This document shows, in pieces, positions 59,219 to 64,000 of a stretch of 64,000 nt of DNA. Numbering within the stretch: position 1 is the first letter of the stretch; every line of letters starts with the position of its first letter. This stretch comes from Lepidodermella squamata (taxonomy: Eukaryota > Gastrotricha): the NCBI GenBank assembly GCA_047495785.1, contig JBLDXI010000009.1, forward strand, positions 1,240,001 through 1,304,000, read 5' to 3'. The translations under genes and the position numbers were made by a program. The notes below the pieces were generated by a model. The model searched no databases and was not told the origin of the DNA. It saw only the letters and a program-made list of their open reading frames with translations.

Positions 59219-59692
59219 TTTTTTGTGTGAAAAATTAACCACTGTTTACGAAATCGCACAATCAAAATAATCGAAACACCCCGTTTTTCAATTTTCGCAC
59301 TAATTAGCTATAAATTGCGTAGGCGACCCTAGATCGTTCAGTCTGGGGCTCATTCTATTTTGAATAATCTCACGCCACTGATCTCAGGTACATATTGATA
59401 TTGATTATAAATTATTTCCAGCAATTCATAAAATAATGGAATTATTTTATTTATAATAAGGGTCTTGGAACCAACATTGATGAGGTTCCAGCGCTAAATT
59501 TTCCCAATTTCGACTTTTCTTGATCGATTAAGAAGCTGGGAATTTTTCTTCCACGAGCTATATATAGAAACATTTTCAATATGGGCTTCGAAACTTCTGG
59601 TATCGGTGAAATCACTGATATTGGGAAACCCATCTTTTGGGAAAATTTAGCGCTGGAACTAAATAGAAATATATTTTTTTATGTCTTTGAAG
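59219..59692. other. Intergenic region between GPCR J and K
   Basis: It contains the 175-base inverted-repeat element listed separately. No reading frame is supported. Confidence 0.4.
59485..59659. mobile_element. Short element with 23-base perfect terminal inverted repeats
   Basis: GTTCCAGCGCTAAATTTTCC at the left end (arm 59485-59507) is exactly complementary to 59637-59659 over 23 bases. The interior of 129 bases is non-coding. This is the size and form of a tiny MITE; no clear target-site duplication is visible. Confidence 0.6.
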
Positions 59693-61920
59693 CTAAGAAT
59701 TATGGATTGTTTTCGTTTGAGATCTGACTGCTGGCAGGTCGCTCGAAGTAGACGTTGACGACATTTCTCGAAGTTCAACTGGAGCCGTCTGGTTGCAACG
59801 TAAAGGCAGGCAGCAAAAAGCTTCTTTGACCAAGCTGAACCAGACTTTGTTACCTCCGCAATAGATAACCGGCGAGAAGATTGAGAAAGTCATCGCAATT
59901 GCGTGATAGAGTTTGATGGAATCTGTCGTTAGAAATTGTGTATACCAGCCGAGCGCAAGCACCATTGGTTGGTAATAGACCGAAATACAGGATAGAACAA
60001 TAGCTAAAGAGTAAGGCAGCCATAGCAAGACGAAGGCGGCTAAACAGTAGAAGCATGTCATTGTTGCCCTTCGAGTCTGTTCCAACGCTCTCTGACGCCT
60101 TCGTTCGTATTCCTCCGATCTAGATTCAGTGAAAGAGCTAAAACGGAAAGTTAGCATTAGCCAATATTTCAAAAATTCAAAATTCCCGTTACTCTGAGCG
60201 TAGAACACGTCTGGAGTTGCTAATTTTAGGGACACAACACTGTGAAAGATTAATCCCAACGCGCTTCTTTAGAACGACGAGAACTCTGCCGTAAACTACA
60301 CTGAGGACGACGGCTGGAATGAAAAACTGGGTGATGACTAAGATGAGCTTGTAAATATTCATGGTGGTGACGATGGTGTTGTAGTCGAGATCACTTGATA
60401 TCAATTGATTTAGATCCACTCCGCAGAGTGGCTGGTAAGCATCTCCAGTGCTGTTTAGCGAGATACCCTGCAAGCAATACAAGCAATTCAGGTAATCATA
60501 ATTTTCGATATTTTCTCACGTTGTAAACCATCTGTGGAATACAGGCCGTCACCGACCATGCCCATACAATTGCAGTCAACTTGTAAGCCCTTTTACGAGA
60601 AAGTTGGCGTTGACTGTTCAAAGGATTGCAAATAGCTTGATAACGCTCGTAACCAATTAGAGCCAGCATATTTGCTGAAATCCCCATGGCCAGTGGTGGT
60701 AAAATGGAGTAGAATTTGCAGACAATATCCGCTATCCAGTAAGGATCACTTGCAAACCATGTTATCGCATCGTGCTTGATAAATATCGCATACGTCTAAA
60801 TATAGGACTGAATTTATAATCATCGATTTCTAATAAACACAAAAAACCTATACCGCCCAAGGCAACGTCAAAATGACGACTGCAAGGTTTGCCAACACCA
60901 AGTTTATGATAAAAACGTTGGTAACCGTCTTGAGCTGCGGATTCCTCGCCCAAACATACGTGACAACGCTGTTTACTGGAGTTGAAAAAAATTTGGAAAT
61001 ATTTGGAGTTTGATTTCGAAGTGTAAAAAAGAACGCATTTTCCGCTTAAGTTGAAGTTGCATCTCAATAATGGGTGATATTTTCGATGCCATCTTTATCG
61101 GTAGAGTTAACTTTATCCCATAGGATTATCGCCTGGAAATAAAGTTGACTCTATATTTGTATGATTTTCCAATCTCGCTTGATTATCTTGCTAACGGCCG
61201 ATTTTTGTCCAAACTTTGTCCACGTTTTGACCTCAAAAACACTTTTTGACCTAATTTTATAATGAATCACAGCAATAAAAGAGGCTGGGAAAAGTAGGTC
61301 ACGGCACAGAAATGATGAGCAATTTGAAACTGGATTTTTTTGCTAGATTTTAAGCTGGCTTTATCGATTGAGTCGGCTTCGAAAAAAACCCCCAATTAAA
61401 AATTCTTACAGATGATAGCACCAATCATGGTGACAATGTACACGCCAGCTGCGGCGTAACTTGGCCACCTTGTGAGAATTTCGTCGCGTAAGACATCCCA
61501 GGTTCGCACGTCTAATGTGAGTTTCCAACACGCTTCAATCGTATCGTTAGCCTGACATCCTCTTTCGTTTGTCGAATACGGTGCCTTGCAGACGCATTTG
61601 GAAACCATCTCAACGATTTGATAGCAACCTTCGGGCAAGCCATCCGCGACTAAATTTCTGCGAATGAAATCGCTGTTACTCCAGCCTTGGTTGAACCTCG
61701 CCGATGTGTTGAAAGGAGGACGATGCCAGCATACACTGTCTCTTCCTGTTGTTTCAGCCCAATACATGACCTGAAGGAAGATAGATGCGACCAAAAGCGT
61801 GTACTTCTCCGTCGCGTTGGTCGCATTGTCCGATAAAATCATGTCTTGCGTCAACGTCCGAACTGTCTCGTTCAGCGCGTACATCTGGCTGACTAGCAAA
61901 TCTACGTTGCCCGGTTCCAT
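59693..61920 (-). CDS. Rhodopsin-family GPCR with Cys-rich ectodomain (GPCR K)
   Basis: Exons on minus: 61920-61410, 60975-60854, 60795-60520, 60467-60193, 60137-59693 (542 residues). Exons 2 and 3 (122 and 276 bases) equal those of GPCR J. The ectodomain has NATNATE, VCWHRPPFN, FIRRN, LPEGCYQ and C-x-C...C...C. TM1 reads GAIILNSVVTYVW across intron 1. TM3 ends GYERYQAICNPLNSQRQLSRKRA, TM5 TQFFIPAVVLSVVYGR, TM6 CLAAFVLLWLP and TM7 FSPVIYCGGNKVW. The cytoplasmic tail is short and Ser/Thr-rich. It is a tandem paralog of J and L with the same orientation. Confidence 0.87.
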
Positions 61921-62454
61921 TACGGAATTTTAAGATAAATTTGTAGTATTAGGTATTAGCCCAGCACTAATAAACGAAGAAACAATTTCAAATTCATGGA
62001 AGAAACAATTTCAAATTCATGAATAATGATAGAAATTCGAGATTTCAGGTGCATTAATAAAATTATCGGCACCTAAATATCAAATCTAGTTGATGTCTGT
62101 ATTCGATAAAATTAGTCGATTTTGGCGTTATTCCTATAATTAGGATGAAGGTTCAATTTTTTAACAATAATCGTCTAAAAACTGAAATCTCACTAAATAT
62201 AAAATATAAACAGCATCAGATGTTGCTGACGTGGATACTTTTAACCAATTTCCAGACGGCTCAAGTGCAATAGCCTTGATCTAAAAAAATCATTTCGGAT
62301 TCTCTTCAATAAGGATTCGGTTTGAAAATTTCGAATGCAATCAAGCGTGTATTGTTCATTGACTCGATTATCAGGTCATGCAAAGCTTCAAGTGGATACT
62401 GGAATTTTTACTGACAGCAAATTTGAATAAGGACAATATTTATAACAACATTAT
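61921..62454. other. Intergenic region between GPCR K and L
   Basis: A 23-base-period duplication, GAAGAAACAATTTCAAATTC, occurs twice at 61976 and 61999. Otherwise it is AT-rich and non-coding, holding the K promoter and the L 3' UTR. Confidence 0.45.
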
Positions 62455-64000
62455 TTATACTGAGATACTCGAGTAAGCACTGTTAGTAGTTATGTCAAGG
62501 CCATAGTCCTTTCGCGCATTAGATTCCGATGAAGCCCGATTTTCACTGGAGCTGGACGACTTCTCTCGCATTTCGACACCCGAGTCAGCAACAGGCTGAG
62601 CTGTCCGGCAACAAATCATGCCCTTAGCCAGCGTCAACCACTGCCGATTAGATCCGCAGTAGATGAGTGGAGAGAAGAGCAGGAATGTCATAGCGATTGC
62701 ATCGTATAGAGATTGAGATTCTTTGGAGATCAGACCAGTCAGTTCTAGCGATCCCCAATCTAGCTTATTATAGGTCAAATGCCAAAGGCTAAAAAGCGCG
62801 CCGCTAAGCTGCGAAGGGAGCCATAACAGAACGAAAGCAGCTAGACAATAAAAACACATCAAGGTAGCTCGTCGAGTTTGCCGAGCTGTGTTGTCTTGAT
62901 TTGCCTGGGCGACACGCGATTCTGGCAAAGGACTGAAAATCAAATGGTTGAAATGAAACTTTGATAGATTATGGAAATAACTCACGCTGAATGGACCTTG
63001 CTTCTCCGCCGAATAGCGCGGCGACTGATTGGCTGAGTTGATGGTGTTACGCTGTTGTAACCAGCAGTACCAGCTCCTAGTTCCTGTCGATTTTCGAGCC
63101 GCTTTCTCAATACAAGCAAGATTTTCCCATAGACAAAGCACAGAATGATGCCTGGAATGAAGAATTGCGTTACAGGAATGAACAGCTTGTAGCAGTCTAT
63201 CAGGGTGAACAGAAGCTCGTACGACCCAATCGCGAAAGAATCGACCCCGCAAATCAGCGAATAGCCGCGAGTTTCGGGTCCTAGACTCACACCCTTTGAC
63301 AGGAATTAATATAAAAATGGCATTCAATCTCAAAACTTACGTTAAAGTACAACCCTGGGGCGCACATCACAAGCGACAGAAGTAGGATACCTGCGACTAG
63401 CCTGCGAGCCCGTTTTCGCGATAGCTGACGTTGGCTGTCCAGCGGGTTGCAAATGGCCTGATAACGCTCGTAGCCGATCAGCGCCAATGTATAAACGGTT
63501 GTGACTAAACTCAGCTCGCGTAGAATTGAGAAAACGCGACAAGTTACATCCGCAAACCACACTGGATGCGATAGTAACCAAGGTGGGGAGTTTTCAGACA
63601 TTGCCCTCGTCATCTGATGCCAATTTCATTTAATTTTGATTCCTTGAAATTTTGTGATTTCATACCTGAATAGGCAAACGAAACAAAGTGACGACCAAAT
63701 TTGATATTGTCATGGTTACAACGAAGATATTGGTGACCGTTTGCAGCTGGGCGTATTTGGCCCAAGCCAATACTAGAAGACCGTTAACTTGAAGCAAAAA
63801 TTTTAAATATTTTTAGTAAAAAAAGAGGGTCAAAACTAACGAATTAAAGAGCATGGAATTGTTAGGCTGTACAATATTGTAGCTAGCAATACTTGAATAG
63901 GCTTGAAATCGGGTGTAAAGGTGGCATCGCGTAGTTCGAATGTTGTCTGAACCGTTGGGCAAGCGTAGAAAGTTTCGGTCGAGTTGCAACCTAGTTCACT
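62455..64000 (-). CDS. Rhodopsin-family GPCR with Cys-rich ectodomain (GPCR L), 5' end beyond window
   Basis: Visible exons on minus: 64000(partial)-63841, 63787-63666, 63613-63341, 63293-62986, 62932-62455, in one continuous phase. The first visible exon shows the end of the ectodomain (GCNSTETFYACP) and the start of TM1 (SLTIPCSLI). Exon sizes 122 and 273 match J and K. TM3 ends ALIGYERYQAICNPLDSQRQLSRKRA, TM5 TQFFIPGIILCFVYGK, TM6 CLAAFVLLWLPSQ and TM7 FSPLIYCGSNRQW. The tail is Ser-rich, with an EMREKSS motif shared with J. It completes the three-gene cluster. Confidence 0.87.

Noticed and set aside
1-64000. CRISPR arrays, prokaryotic operons, rRNA or tRNA genes
   Set aside because: I saw no regularly spaced direct repeats, no Shine-Dalgarno-linked gene strings, and no convincing tRNA cloverleaf or rRNA sequence; the exon-intron structure is eukaryotic.

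Overview
The window looks like gene-dense nuclear DNA of a small invertebrate, most likely a nematode. The evidence is: multi-exon genes whose introns are mostly 40-60 bases with TTTTCAG- or TTTTAG-type acceptors, AATAAA poly(A) signals close behind stop codons, CYP13-like P450s, and several genes with a splice acceptor directly against the start ATG, as expected for spliced-leader trans-splicing. No leader donor gene was seen, so the phylum call is an inference. I rebuilt the exon chains below by hand from GT/AG sites, codon phase and comparison between paralogs.

Bases 1-10,000 hold single-copy genes: the last codons of an unknown gene, a predicted secreted LDLa/EGF surface protein (+), a CDK12/13-type kinase (-) and the mitochondrial ribosomal protein S23 (+). 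A 22-base near-perfect duplex hairpin lies between the last two.

Bases 10,450-25,950 are a tandem array of CYP3-clan cytochrome P450s, all on +. Four copies look intact (A 10453-12206, C 14756-16503, F 22016-23732, G 23982-25948). D (16876-18584) looks functional but is a mosaic, with an A/C-type membrane anchor fused to a B-type body. B (12417-13402) is cut off next to a decayed MULE transposase. E (19005-20701) is complete apart from one nonsense codon.

Bases 26,480-31,030 hold a peptide-receptor-like GPCR with a Cys-rich ectodomain (+), a 756-base inverted-repeat element, a secreted hevein plus double-psi beta-barrel (expansin-like) protein and an NPC2/ML lipid-binding protein.

Bases 31,134-54,517 are four tandem P4-ATPase (phospholipid flippase) genes, all on -. 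The first three keep the C-terminal AFS autoinhibitory motif; the fourth lacks it and also differs at the PISL and GDGAND signatures.

Bases 54,518-64,000 contain two miniature or foldback repeats and a cluster of three GPCR genes on - (the last runs off the window), paralogous to the + strand GPCR at 26,482. The window is therefore dominated by three lineage-specific expansions (xenobiotic or lipid oxidation, lipid flipping, chemoreception or peptide reception) that are still turning over by duplication, conversion and transposon damage.
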